Below are positions 17,205 through 25,200 of a stretch of 64,000 nucleotides of DNA, in pieces. The DNA is from UBA5796 sp040752455 (GTDB taxonomy: Bacteria > Chloroflexota > Anaerolineae > Anaerolineales > Villigracilaceae): contig JBMOMN010000009.1 of assembly GCA_049324115.1 (NCBI GenBank), positions 310,001 through 374,000 on the forward strand, read 5' to 3'. The translations under genes were made by a program, and so were the position numbers. The notes under the pieces were generated by a model. It was not told the DNA's origin. It ran no database searches and worked only from the letters and a program-made list of their open reading frames with translations. The number at the start of each line of letters is the position of its first letter. Position 1 is the first letter of the stretch.

Positions 17205-17950
17205 CCCGCGCCGAAGTGACAGACCTGGGGCTGATGGACTACGAGTCCGCCTGGAAGCTGCAGGGCGAGTACGCGGCCGAGATCGCCGCCGGGACGCGTC
17301 CGCCGACGCTGCTGCTGGTCGAGCACCCGCACGTGTTCACCTTTGGGCGGCGCGGCCAGATCGGGAACCTGCTCTGGAGCGAGGCCGAACTGGCCGAACG
17401 CGGTGTCTCGGTCCATTGGGTAGACCGGGGCGGCGACGTGACCTACCACGGGCCGGGGCAGTTGGTGGGCTATCCGCTGCTGCAATTTTCTCCTCTCCCA
17501 AATTCGGGAGAGGGGCCAGGGGTGAGGGCGGAGGGGCACATCCCCCAGGCCGATTACGTCGGCTACGTGCGCAGGCTGGAGCAAATGCTGATCGCCGCGC
17601 TGGCGCGTCTCGGGCTGGTGACAGGCCAGGTGTCCGGGTTGACCGGGGTCTGGGTCCAGGCTGACGTGTGGTCGCGCTGTCCCCGCTGCCGCCCGCAGGA
17701 CCGCCAGAAACCGGCCAAGCTCGCCGCCATCGGCGTCAAGGTGGACGCCCGCGGCGTGTCCCGGCACGGGTTCGCGTTGAACGTCAACCCCGACATGGCC
17801 TACTTCGACGGGATCATCGCCTGCGGGCTGGCCGACCACCCGGTGGCCTCCCTGGCCGACCTGCTCGATCCTGTGCCGGGGATGGACCGCGTCAAGGAGG
17901 CGGTGGTCGCGTCTTTCGGCGAGACCTTCGGATTGACTTTTTCAACCTAA
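17201..17950 (+). CDS. lipB: Octanoyltransferase LipB
   Basis: LipB transfers octanoyl from acyl carrier protein to lipoyl-domain lysines, the first step of lipoate assembly. Motifs are clear: HPHVFTFGRRG, RGGDVTYHGPGQLVGYPL (76-93), KLAAIGVKVDARGVSRHGFA with catalytic Lys173, and ACGL with Cys208. The start at 17201 overlaps the previous stop (ATGA), implying coupled translation. Two extra pieces interrupt the usual fold: SPLPNSGEGPGVRAEG (about 97-112), encoded by a dispersed hairpin repeat at 17490-17530, and WSRCPRCRPQDRQ before Lys173. Length (249) is slightly above normal. Both catalytic residues survive, so it may be active. Confidence 0.93.
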   Translation: MTRAEVTDLGLMDYESAWKLQGEYAAEIAAGTRPPTLLLVEHPHVFTFGRRGQIGNLLWSEAELAERGVSVHWVDRGGDVTYHGPGQLVGYPLLQFSPLPNSGEGPGVRAEGHIPQADYVGYVRRLEQMLIAALARLGLVTGQVSGLTGVWVQADVWSRCPRCRPQDRQKPAKLAAIGVKVDARGVSRHGFALNVNPDMAYFDGIIACGLADHPVASLADLLDPVPGMDRVKEAVVASFGETFGLTFST

Positions 17951-18000
17951 AACTGTAAACTTATCACAAGTTATTGACCCGCATTTTTTGGAGGAGTGGT

Positions 18001-18603
18001 ATGGCAACTCAATTTCAACTGGTGATGCGCGCCGGCCCCAACCCGGGAACGACCTTCGGCATCGAAGGCGAACAGATGACCATCGGGCGCGACTCCACCA
18101 ACACCATCGTCATCAACGACGCCGAAGTCTCGCGCCGCCACGCCCGGCTCACCTTGCAGGGCGGGAAATACCTGATCGAGGATCTAGGCTCCACGAATGG
18201 GACGTTTGTCAACAACATCCGCTTGAGCGGGCCGCACGTGCTCAAGTCCGGCGAGTTGATCTCGCTGGGAGAGCAGATCACGCTGGTTTTCGAGGTGCTG
18301 TCGTTCGACCCGAACGCCACCATGATGTCGCAGCCGCCCAGGCCGACGATGATGGGGGCACAGCCGGTCTCGCGCCCTACGCCGTCGCAACCGTCGCAGC
18401 CCTACGCCGGGCAGGTGCCGAACGGGCCGGCCAGCGAACCGCTCCCGGCAGCCAAATCCAACACCCGCCTGGTGCTGATCCTCGTCCTGGCGGCGGTGGT
18501 GTTTTTCATCTGCGCCTGCATCGCCTTCTTCCTGTGGGTCGATTCCGACCCGACCGGGGCGCGCTGGTGTACGGTCATGCCGTTCCTGGCGGGCTGCCCG
18601 TAA
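18001..18603 (+). CDS. FHA-domain protein with C-terminal membrane anchor
   Basis: This 200-residue protein carries an N-terminal FHA domain (about 7-100), which binds phosphothreonine peptides: MTIGRDSTNTIVINDAEVSRRHARL and DLGSTNGTFVNNIRL contain the conserved Gly-Arg, Ser-Arg-His and Asn-Gly residues. A Pro/Gln/Ser-rich linker follows, then one membrane helix (LVLILVLAAVVFFICACIAFF) and a short outer tail. GGAGGAG lies before ATG 18001; an in-frame start 27 bp earlier is less likely. No kinase is adjacent. Confidence 0.9.
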   Translation: MATQFQLVMRAGPNPGTTFGIEGEQMTIGRDSTNTIVINDAEVSRRHARLTLQGGKYLIEDLGSTNGTFVNNIRLSGPHVLKSGELISLGEQITLVFEVLSFDPNATMMSQPPRPTMMGAQPVSRPTPSQPSQPYAGQVPNGPASEPLPAAKSNTRLVLILVLAAVVFFICACIAFFLWVDSDPTGARWCTVMPFLAGCP

Positions 18604-18627
18604 AGCAGCCGGTAAACCCGTCGCTTA

Positions 18628-18657
18628 CCCCCGGTCTGTTCGAGAGGCCGGGGTTTT
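18628..18657 (+). terminator. Intrinsic terminator after FHA gene
   Basis: A GC-rich stem, CCCCGGTC pairing with GGCCGGGG (one G-T pair), with a 9-base loop is followed by five T. It lies about 25 bp after the FHA stop and would end the plus-strand run that starts with the DprE2-like gene. Confidence 0.75.
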
Positions 18658-18689
18658 TCGACCGGCAAGCCAAACAGACTTTGGAAGTC

Positions 18690-18930
18690 TTTTGGCTCTT
18701 CAGGATCAAGTGGGGTGGAAATCCGTTTTGCCACAGAGCGCACTGAGAGCACTGAGATTTTCTGATTCTGCTGGATTTTGTGGTTCTTTCGTTTTCATTG
18801 GGAAAACCCTAAAACACGAAGGAGCACAAAGTCTACAAAGGAGGAACCCATCAAATCAAGGCGTTTTCCCTTTGAGCGCCTTCGTGTCCCTTTGTGTTTA
18901 GGTTCTTTCCCGCTAATTGCGCAAGAGCCG
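18690..18930 (-). repeat. Dispersed repeat, degenerate copy C
   Basis: Blocks such as GGGAAAACCCTAAAACACGAAGG and CCCTTTGAGCGCCTTCGTG match parts of copy B in the same orientation, with internal changes. The whole stretch 18604-19344 has no gene: it contains the terminator, this copy and copy B. Confidence 0.6.
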
Positions 18931-18979
18931 GGTGTGTGCAAATCGAAAACCACAAATCCCGTTAGAAGCAGGAGATTTT

Positions 18980-19313
18980 AAAAGGTGGCTCTCCCGTTTT
19001 TGACGGGAAAACCTTTTGAAACACGAAGGAACACAAAGTATCCATGAACTCCGTTCACCCTGAAGGATGAAAAAGGAGTCCAAAGTCTCCAGACTTTGGC
19101 ACCAACGTCAGGAGACGTTGGAGTCCGCGCCCTATTTTCATATCAGTCAACGAAGGAAAATCTTTGCGGCAAGGCGTTTTTTTCCCTTTGAGTGCCTTTG
19201 TGTTACTTTGTGTTTAGGCTCTTTCCCGTTTGTTACGGAAGAGCCTAAAAGGTTTTCTCTGTAGACTCTGTGATCTCACTGGTGAATAAATGGGCAACTC
19301 CACCAAATACCAG
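18980..19313 (-). repeat. Dispersed repeat, copy B (inverted relative to copy A)
   Basis: The reverse complement matches 11353-11634 over both outer thirds, nearly base for base (CTGGTATTTGGTGG..., CACAGAGTCTACAGAG, AACAAACGGGAAAGAGCC, ACGGGAGAGCCACC). The centre is different and contains a separate hairpin (TCCAACGTCTCCTGACGTTGG). Copies A and B bracket the plus-strand block 11718-18603. Confidence 0.8.
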
Positions 19314-19344
19314 AGAGCCTGTCTTTTTTTCCTTTGCGGGGAGA

Positions 19345-20721
19345 CTACCGGATCCTCAAATCGTAAAGGTCCAGGATGGTGTTGGCAGTGTCGAGCAGGG
19401 CCTCGGCCCTATCGAAATCCTGCCCGCCCAGGGCGGCGTCCACCTGCGCCAGGATGTATTCGATCACCTGGTTGGGCAGGCGGCGCGGGCGGCGCAGCAG
19501 GTCGGCCACGATGTCGCGCTGGCGCATCATCTCCCCGTCCGGCAGCCAGGCGGTCAGGAAGTAGGCCGAGGGGTCGAGTCGCTGCTGGTAACGGCGGAGG
19601 GTGTCGAACTGGAGGATGGTCAGGCGCAGGTCTTCGCGCACGGCCTCGCTGACGACCTGGTCTTCGAGGTAGGCCAGGAAGTTCTGCTCCAGTTCGACGA
19701 AGGTGATGCCGAAATGTTTTTGCAGGGCGGCGTCAATGGCTTGCGAGTCGTCCGGCCCCGGCTCCATCCGGCGGTAGAAGGCATCGAACGCCTCCCACCC
19801 GTAAGACTCGACCATGAACCCGACCAGCGCCCCGGCTTCGAGGTAGCCGATCTCGTGCTGCTGGTGGTAGAAATCATTGGCGAGAGAGGTGATGGGGATG
19901 TACCGTCCCAGTTCGAGCAGGGCCGCGGCCCGGGCCATCAGCGGCTCAGGCTTGTAATGCCCCCCGCTGACGTATACCGCCAGCCCTTCGACGAACATGG
20001 TCGGGCGGAACTGCCCGCCCAACTGGCGGTCCAGGATGTGGACCATCTCGTGCTCGACGATCTGGAGGGTGTCGTCGCCGGTGTAGTTCTGGTCCAGGTA
20101 CGAGACGTAGATGCCGGCGTCGGCAAAGCCGCCGTGACCGAGGACACGCGGCATGAAGGTGATCTCGACCGGCGCGTCGAACCCGACCCGCATGCTGGCC
20201 GCCACGCTGACGGCCTGCTCGTCGGTGACGGCGACCAGCTCGGCCAGGTCGCGCTCGGCTTCAGTGCCGGTGATGTAATGCAGGACACAGCAATCGGCGG
20301 TGAGGCTGGCCCAGGCCGCCTCCGGCTCGGGGGGCGGGACCCGTGAGCTGTCTGCCAGTTCGACGGTTTCCTGCCACCGGGGTCCGCCCGGGGCGAAGGA
20401 AAAGTCGAGGGTGTAGGAGCCAGGCCCAAATCCCCGCGTGTCCCAGGCCCACCACAGGGTCGCCTGGCGGCGTCCGCCCACGCCAAAGGGACCGAAGCGG
20501 GCGCGTCCCAGCTCATCCCCAGCCAGCGAAACGACCACTTCGACGTTTTCGCCGAGGGTGTGGCCGGGGCCAAGCACCTCGAAGCTGACCCGGTCGCCGG
20601 CATAGAGCGGCCCGTCGGGGTGGGCGATGACCGTATATTCAGCGGGCGCGGGATTTCCCGGGACGAGCAACCGGCAGGCCAGTGTGAGCAGGAGTAATGA
20701 GGTGAACCAATATCGGCGCAT
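19345..20721 (-). CDS. Gluzincin-type metallopeptidase, exported
   Basis: This protein of about 458 residues has an N-terminal signal/lipoprotein-like segment (SLLLLTLACRLL, with Cys16 as a possible lipobox) and an Ig-like domain at 28-120. A zinc-peptidase domain carries HEMVH (224-228) and a downstream Glu in FVEGLAVY (Glu245): HExxH plus Glu, the MA-clan gluzincin pattern. A helical C-terminal part follows. The start at 20721 (MRRYWF) gives a proper signal sequence, unlike an upstream ATG at 20841. It probably acts outside the cell or at the membrane on an unknown substrate. It is transcribed away from the AI-2E family gene. Confidence 0.82.
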   Translation of the reverse strand: MRRYWFTSLLLLTLACRLLVPGNPAPAEYTVIAHPDGPLYAGDRVSFEVLGPGHTLGENVEVVVSLAGDELGRARFGPFGVGGRRQATLWWAWDTRGFGPGSYTLDFSFAPGGPRWQETVELADSSRVPPPEPEAAWASLTADCCVLHYITGTEAERDLAELVAVTDEQAVSVAASMRVGFDAPVEITFMPRVLGHGGFADAGIYVSYLDQNYTGDDTLQIVEHEMVHILDRQLGGQFRPTMFVEGLAVYVSGGHYKPEPLMARAAALLELGRYIPITSLANDFYHQQHEIGYLEAGALVGFMVESYGWEAFDAFYRRMEPGPDDSQAIDAALQKHFGITFVELEQNFLAYLEDQVVSEAVREDLRLTILQFDTLRRYQQRLDPSAYFLTAWLPDGEMMRQRDIVADLLRRPRRLPNQVIEYILAQVDAALGGQDFDRAEALLDTANTILDLYDLRIR

Positions 20722-20736
20722 GGGCGCAATTATATA

Positions 20737-20803
20737 ATACCCACGGTTGAATATTGCGCATTCCATCTCGTAAAAAAGCGCAATATTCAACCGCCCTGGG
20801 TAT
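20737..20803. repeat. Long inverted repeat between divergent genes
   Basis: Perfect 15-base arms GGTTGAATATTGCGC (20745-20759) and its inverse (20778-20792) are extended by ATACCC and GGGTAT outside. It sits 16 bp upstream of the metallopeptidase start, where an operator or a dispersed hairpin would be equally placed. The outer ATACCC/GGGTAT blocks recur at 121-154. Confidence 0.6.
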
Positions 20804-20825
20804 AGTTGTAATTCCAACCGGAGTT

Positions 20826-20991
20826 GGTAGAATAAGAGCAATGCTCAGCATGCGAGTGTCACTGCGAGCACTTCGACAGGCTCAGTGTGAACTCCGCGAA
20901 GCAGTCTTCCGCACCGTCAGGGAGATTGCTTCGTCGGGAAGAACGCCCTCCTCGCAATGACATTGGAAATTGCTGGGTAGAATAAGAGCAA
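20826..20991. repeat. TCATTGCGAG-type repeat flanked by 16-bp direct repeats
   Basis: A palindromic element (20857-20962; outer CACTGCGAG and CTCGCAATGACA, inner GAAGCAGTC and GATTGCTTC) lies between two copies of GGTAGAATAAGAGCAA (20826-20841 and 20976-20991). A related element is at 62539-62622. The flanking copies look like a target duplication, and each contains a TAGAAT that could serve as a -10 box. Confidence 0.7.
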
Positions 20992-21007
20992 GAGAATAAG
21001 AGGTCCC

Positions 21008-22216
21008 ATGAGCGATCAAGATTTGCCTTCCCCGCGCTGGAGCCCCACGACCAAGCTGGTGGTGGCGTTCACGACCGTGGCCGTTATCGCCGCGCTGTTG
21101 ATCCGTTTCTACAACCTGATCGGCCCAATGCTTCTGGCCTTCATGCTGGCCTACCTGTTCCAACCGGCGGCCTCCTGGCTGGATAATCGCACCCCGCTGA
21201 CCTGGCGCTGGTCGGTCTCGATCATCTATTTCGTGCTGGTGCTGGTTTTCGTCTCCCTGCTGACCCTGGGCGGAGTGGGGCTGATCCAGCAATTCCAGAA
21301 CCTGATCACGCTGGTGCAAACCGGCCTGGCCGCGCTTCCGAAGCTGGTGGATCAAATTTCGCACCAGACCTATACATTCGGGCCGTTCGTGATCGACCCC
21401 AGCCAGTACGACCTGAACAGCCTGTTGAACGAGGCGGTGGCCTTCATCCAGCCCACGCTGGGGCGGGCAGGGACGCTGCTCGGCTCGCTGGCCGGCAGCG
21501 CCCTGCAACTCTTCGGCTGGACGGCGTTCATCATGCTGCTCTCGTATTTCGTGCTGGTCGAGAGCGGCGGCCTGCGCGACCGCATCCTGCGGGTCGAGAT
21601 CCCGCGCTATGGGGAGGACGTGAAGCGGATCGGGGTGGAACTGGGCCGCATCTGGAACGCCTTCCTGCGCGGCCAGTTCATCGTCTTCCTGATGGCAGTT
21701 TTGATCTACACATTTATTTTGAGTATCTTCGGCGTGCGTTACGCCCTGGGGATCGCCCTGCTGGCCGGACTGGCCCGCTTCATCCCTTACATCGGCCCGT
21801 TCGTCACCTGGACGGTGCTGGCGCTGGTGGCCTATTTCCAGACCTTCAAGCTGTGGGACATGTCGCCGCTGACCTATACCCTGGTCGTGCTGGCATTTGC
21901 GCTGGTGATCGACCAGGTCTTCGACAACCTGGTCAACCCGCGCATCATGGGGCAGGCGCTAAGGGTCCACCCGGCGGCCATCCTGGTGGCCGCCATCGTC
22001 GCCGCCAGCCTGCTGGGAGTGATGGGGGTCGTCCTGGCCGCGCCGCTTCTGGCAACCATGAAACTCATCGGGCAGTACACTTTGCGCAAGATGTTCGACC
22101 AGGACCCCTGGCCCGAAAACGGGACGCCCACTGCCGCGCCCGGCCCCTCGGTCATGGAACGCTTGCGGGGCTGGCTTTCGGCCGTAAGGGGATGGTTGAA
22201 TTCCAGGAAACGGTGA
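21008..22216 (+). CDS. AI-2E family transporter
   Basis: This 402-residue inner-membrane protein of the AI-2E transporter family has about eight hydrophobic segments: paired helices at 17-60, one at 72-100, a long loop to 160, then five more to 345. LGRIWNAFLRGQFIVFLMAV and GLARFIPYIGPFVTW are typical, as is the PRIMGQALRVHPAAILVAAI block. Members export small molecules or ions; the true substrate here is unknown despite the name. AGAGGT precedes the ATG. The upstream region holds a 16-bp duplicated sequence that may contain the promoter. Confidence 0.9.
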   Translation: MSDQDLPSPRWSPTTKLVVAFTTVAVIAALLIRFYNLIGPMLLAFMLAYLFQPAASWLDNRTPLTWRWSVSIIYFVLVLVFVSLLTLGGVGLIQQFQNLITLVQTGLAALPKLVDQISHQTYTFGPFVIDPSQYDLNSLLNEAVAFIQPTLGRAGTLLGSLAGSALQLFGWTAFIMLLSYFVLVESGGLRDRILRVEIPRYGEDVKRIGVELGRIWNAFLRGQFIVFLMAVLIYTFILSIFGVRYALGIALLAGLARFIPYIGPFVTWTVLALVAYFQTFKLWDMSPLTYTLVVLAFALVIDQVFDNLVNPRIMGQALRVHPAAILVAAIVAASLLGVMGVVLAAPLLATMKLIGQYTLRKMFDQDPWPENGTPTAAPGPSVMERLRGWLSAVRGWLNSRKR

Positions 22217-22282
22217 TGTATTTCCCTGTCATCTGCTTTATAATCAATCCAACCCCAAGTCAATTATTCAAGGAGAAATTCC

Positions 22283-22462
22283 ATGCCCGCTAATCCTGAA
22301 CCCCAGACCGAGACCCTGGCCGAGACCGAGAACTACCTGATCTGGAAGGCCGAAGAACCCGACGGCGAGACCACCTACCACATCGAACTCAACAACGTCA
22401 CCCTGCACTTCTTCGAAGAGGAATGGGAAGAATTCCTCGAACTGGTGCGCGGCCTCGACTAG
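22283..22462 (+). CDS. Small acidic protein of 59 residues
   Basis: The reading frame has a strong RBS (AAGGAGA, seven bases before the ATG) and a compact acidic product ending HFFEEEWEEFLELVRGLD. The middle (YLIWKAEEPDGETTYHIELN) alternates as a beta-strand pair, followed by an amphipathic helix. There is no membrane segment or Cys. I recognise no family. The position directly after the AI-2E family gene (66 bp) and clean codon use argue it is real. Confidence 0.75.
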   Translation: MPANPEPQTETLAETENYLIWKAEEPDGETTYHIELNNVTLHFFEEEWEEFLELVRGLD

Positions 22463-22542
22463 CACCCGACACAGATGGACCTTGCGTTCACCTGCGTTTG
22501 ATAAGGATCACGAACTCCATCCTTTTGAATTCTCACGAAGTT

Positions 22543-22616
22543 TCACCACGGAGACACTGGGTCACGGAGAATGTAAATTCTCTTGAAGTCTCAGTGTCTC
22601 TGTGTCTCGGTTGTTA
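22543..22616. repeat. Dispersed repeat, GGAGACACTGGGTCACGGAGA type
   Basis: An imperfect inverted repeat lies before the P1 peptidase gene: the left part reads CACCACGGAGACACTGGG and the right part TCAGTGTCTCTGTGTCTCGG. It is one more of the short hairpin repeats common in this contig. Confidence 0.6.
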
Positions 22617-22654
22617 AAATCCGCCAAAACAGAGTTGGCGAAATTCAAGCAAGA

Positions 22655-23659
22655 ATGATCATGGCCTTGAAAAACTCAATCACCGACATCCCCGGCATCG
22701 AGTTGGGCCACGCCCAGGACGACGAGGCGCTTACCGGCTGCACGGTGGTGCTCTGCCGCAAGGGAGCCGTCGGCGGGGTGGACGTGCGCGGCGGCGCGCC
22801 CGGCACGCGGGAGACGGATCTGTTGAACCCGCTCAACCTGGTCGAGAAAGTCCATGCCGTGACCCTGGCGGGCGGCTCGGCCTACGGGCTGGACGCGGCC
22901 GGCGGCGTGATGCGCTATCTCGAAGAACATAAAATTGGATTCGAGACGGGCGCGGCCCGGGTGCCGATCGTCCCGGCCGCGATCCTGTACGACCTTTCGC
23001 TGGGTTCCGCCTCGGTCCGCCCGGACGCCGAAATGGGCTACCGCGCCGCATCCGCTGCCTCGGCTGACGAGGCCCGCCAGGGCAACCTCGGCGCAGGGAC
23101 GGGCGCCTCGGTGGGCAAGATCTTCGGGCAGGCGAATGCGACGAAAGCCGGGATCGGCATGGCGAGCATGGACATCGGCGGCGGGGTGCTGGTGGCGGCC
23201 CTGGCGGCGGTCAACGTCTTCGGCGACGTGGTGGACCCGCAGACGGGCGAAATCCTGGCCGGGGCGCGCTCCACCAAAATCGGCCCGCTGAAGTTGGGAT
23301 CGCCCGGTTACTTTGCCGACACACTCGATACGATGAAGTCCTTCGCCGGGCGGACGATACTCAATTTTGCGACGAAGGCCAATACCGCCATCGGCGTGGT
23401 GGCGACCAACGCGAAATTCGACAAGGCCGAGGCCACCAAAGTGGCCCAGATGGCCCACGACGGCCTGGCGCGGGCCGTGAGACCCGCCCACACCCGGCTC
23501 GACGGCGACACGATCTTCGCCCTGGCGGCCGGCGACAAAAACGCCGACGTGAGCCTCGTCGGCGCGTTCGCAGCGGAGGTCTTCGCCCAGGCAATGGTCA
23601 ACGCGGTCAGGTACGCGGCTGCGGCGGGAGGGCTGCCGGGGCTGTTCAATGATCAGTAA
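22655..23659 (+). CDS. P1 family peptidase (DmpA/L-aminopeptidase-like)
   Basis: This 334-residue protein follows the self-cleaving P1 (DmpA) peptidase fold: ITDIPGIELGHAQDDEALTGCTVV at the start, GGAPGTRETDLLNPLNLVEKVHAVTLAGGSAYGLDAAGGV, then GNLGAGTGASVGKIFG. Where related enzymes have a Ser/Thr nucleophile in a GGxG(T/S) motif, this one reads KAGIGMAS (164-171). Autoprocessing is therefore doubtful, or uses Ser171. The start could be 22655 or 22661; neither has a strong RBS. Related enzymes release N-terminal amino acids or D-residues. Confidence 0.85.
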   Translation: MIMALKNSITDIPGIELGHAQDDEALTGCTVVLCRKGAVGGVDVRGGAPGTRETDLLNPLNLVEKVHAVTLAGGSAYGLDAAGGVMRYLEEHKIGFETGAARVPIVPAAILYDLSLGSASVRPDAEMGYRAASAASADEARQGNLGAGTGASVGKIFGQANATKAGIGMASMDIGGGVLVAALAAVNVFGDVVDPQTGEILAGARSTKIGPLKLGSPGYFADTLDTMKSFAGRTILNFATKANTAIGVVATNAKFDKAEATKVAQMAHDGLARAVRPAHTRLDGDTIFALAAGDKNADVSLVGAFAAEVFAQAMVNAVRYAAAAGGLPGLFNDQ

Positions 23660-23681
23660 TCAGTTTTCAGTGTTCAGTGGA

Positions 23682-23770
23682 ATGAAAAAGCGGCTTGCTT
23701 TGCGCAGGCCGCTCTCATTTTGATATTCGCCAATCGTCAATCGTAAATCGTCAATCGCAAATCGTAAATT
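23682..23770. repeat. Hairpin and tandem AATCGTCAATCGTAA units
   Basis: A short hairpin (AGCGGC...GCCGCT) is followed by 8-base tandem units (ATCGTCA/ATCGTAA) between two convergent genes. The hairpin is followed by CTCATTTT and may end transcription from the P1 peptidase side. Confidence 0.5.
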
Positions 23771-23774
23771 GGCC

Positions 23775-24140
23775 TCACCTTTTCTTCAACTCATCCTTCA
23801 GGATCAGGCTCATCACGATGCTGACCAGGCTGGTGATCACGCCGCCCCAGAAAGCCTGGCCGAAGGTGACATCGAAGCCGATCCCGAACCAATCACCGAC
23901 CGCGCCGGTGGCCCAAAAGAGGAAGGTGTTGATCAGCAGGGTGAACAAGCCCAGGGTCAGGATGATGAGCGGGCAGGTCAGCAACTTGAGCAGGGGACGC
24001 AGCAGGGCGTTGATCAGCCCGAAGATGAGCGCCAGCCAGATGATGGAAATCCAACTGCCCGGGTAATCAATTTTGACGATGAAGAAGGCCGCATAAAGCG
24101 CCAGGGCATTGATGATCCAGCGTAAGATAAATTTGGTCAT
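23775..24140 (-). CDS. Phage holin family 4 / YvlD-type membrane protein
   Basis: This 121-residue protein has four hydrophobic helices: residues 3-25, 29-50 (SWISIIWLALIFGLINALLRP), 54-78 (LTCPLIILTLGLFTLLINTFLFW) and 95-115. The second and third match the family (GLINALLRPLLKLLTCPL..LTLGL). AAGGAGAAC precedes the ATG at 24140. Despite the name, such chromosomal proteins are small integral membrane proteins of unknown role rather than lysis holins. Confidence 0.88.
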   Translation of the reverse strand: MTKFILRWIINALALYAAFFIVKIDYPGSWISIIWLALIFGLINALLRPLLKLLTCPLIILTLGLFTLLINTFLFWATGAVGDWFGIGFDVTFGQAFWGGVITSLVSIVMSLILKDELKKR

Positions 24141-24177
24141 TTTGTTCTCCTTGTCGCTGTCATATACGGGGGCATAA

Positions 24178-25164
24178 TCAGCGGGTTGCGCCGTCGGTTT
24201 GCATCCAGACCAGGCGGCGGGCGGAGGTGTACCCGGCAGACTGGATGGCCTCGTCGAGCGGGCCGGCGGGGAAATCCAGGCGCAGGGTACGGCGGAAGGC
24301 CAGTTCGCGGCTGGCATACAGGAGCAGGGATTTGACGGCCTGCGGGTCGGCATCCGGCGCGGCAGCCAGCCAGAGGGTTTCGTGACTCCCGTAACCGGGC
24401 GTCCAGGTCAGGACGGATTGCAGGCGGCCCGTGTCGAGCACCGACCACTGGCGCATGTCCATGTCTATCAGCAGCAGGTAGAGCCAGCGCCGCAAGCCGG
24501 GAGCAAAGTTGTGCCAGTCAATGTTGAAGTACCATTCGATTTCGGGTGGATAGGCTTTTTCGAGCCATTCGCGCTGGAGGGGCCAGTGTTCCTTGCGCCT
24601 GGGGCGGATGGGCAGGCCGGGGGGAACGGGAGCAGGCCCCGGGTCCGCTTGCGAGAGCCAGACGGTGCGGCGCGAGTGTTCGCGGAATCCCAGTTCCCGG
24701 TACAGGTTGGCCGCCCCGGGGTTGTCATCCCGGACGTTGAGCCAGACCTGGCCGGCCTTGCGGTCGCGGGCGTGCTGGATGGCCTGCTGGGTCAGGATGC
24801 GGGCAATGCCCCGCCGCCGGAATTCGGGGTGGACGGCGACGTTGGCGATCAGGTAGATGGAGCGGCCTTTCTTGCGGAAAGGGATCAGGCTGGTGTTGCC
24901 GACGATCCTGCCGTTTTCTTCCCAGACGTAGCCGGTGAGCGGCATGGACACGGTATCGGCGGCGCGGCCGGCCCAGCGCAGGAAAGCGTTATCCTGCCCG
25001 GCGCGGCGCATCTGCTGGACGTAGCGCTGGCCGTCGCGGTCTATATTGGTGTTGAAGCACAGTTCGATCAGGTCGGCCACGGAGGGCAGGTCGCGGGTGA
25101 TGTTGAGCGGGCGCATGTGGTCGTGGGTGAAACGCGCCGCCCGCGGCAGGGTAAATCCGGTCAT
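24178..25164 (-). CDS. GNAT family N-acetyltransferase
   Basis: This 328-residue protein has a full GNAT domain in its first half: the acetyl-CoA loop VAVHPEFRRRGIARILTQQAI and LNVRDDNPGAANLYRELGFREHSRRTVW. The second half (about 190-328), with WYFNIDWHNFAPGLRRWLYLL, resembles a second, degenerate GNAT unit lacking a clear loop. The start at 25164 follows no strong RBS but precedes the first domain sensibly. The substrate is unknown. Confidence 0.87.
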   Translation of the reverse strand: MTGFTLPRAARFTHDHMRPLNITRDLPSVADLIELCFNTNIDRDGQRYVQQMRRAGQDNAFLRWAGRAADTVSMPLTGYVWEENGRIVGNTSLIPFRKKGRSIYLIANVAVHPEFRRRGIARILTQQAIQHARDRKAGQVWLNVRDDNPGAANLYRELGFREHSRRTVWLSQADPGPAPVPPGLPIRPRRKEHWPLQREWLEKAYPPEIEWYFNIDWHNFAPGLRRWLYLLLIDMDMRQWSVLDTGRLQSVLTWTPGYGSHETLWLAAAPDADPQAVKSLLLYASRELAFRRTLRLDFPAGPLDEAIQSAGYTSARRLVWMQTDGATR

Positions 25165-25200
25165 GGGGCAATTATACAGGTAAAATTGTGAAAGGATCGG

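Noticed and set aside
23775..24140. Prophage indication from a holin-like gene
   Set aside because: This family is common in chromosomes and no other phage gene is near.
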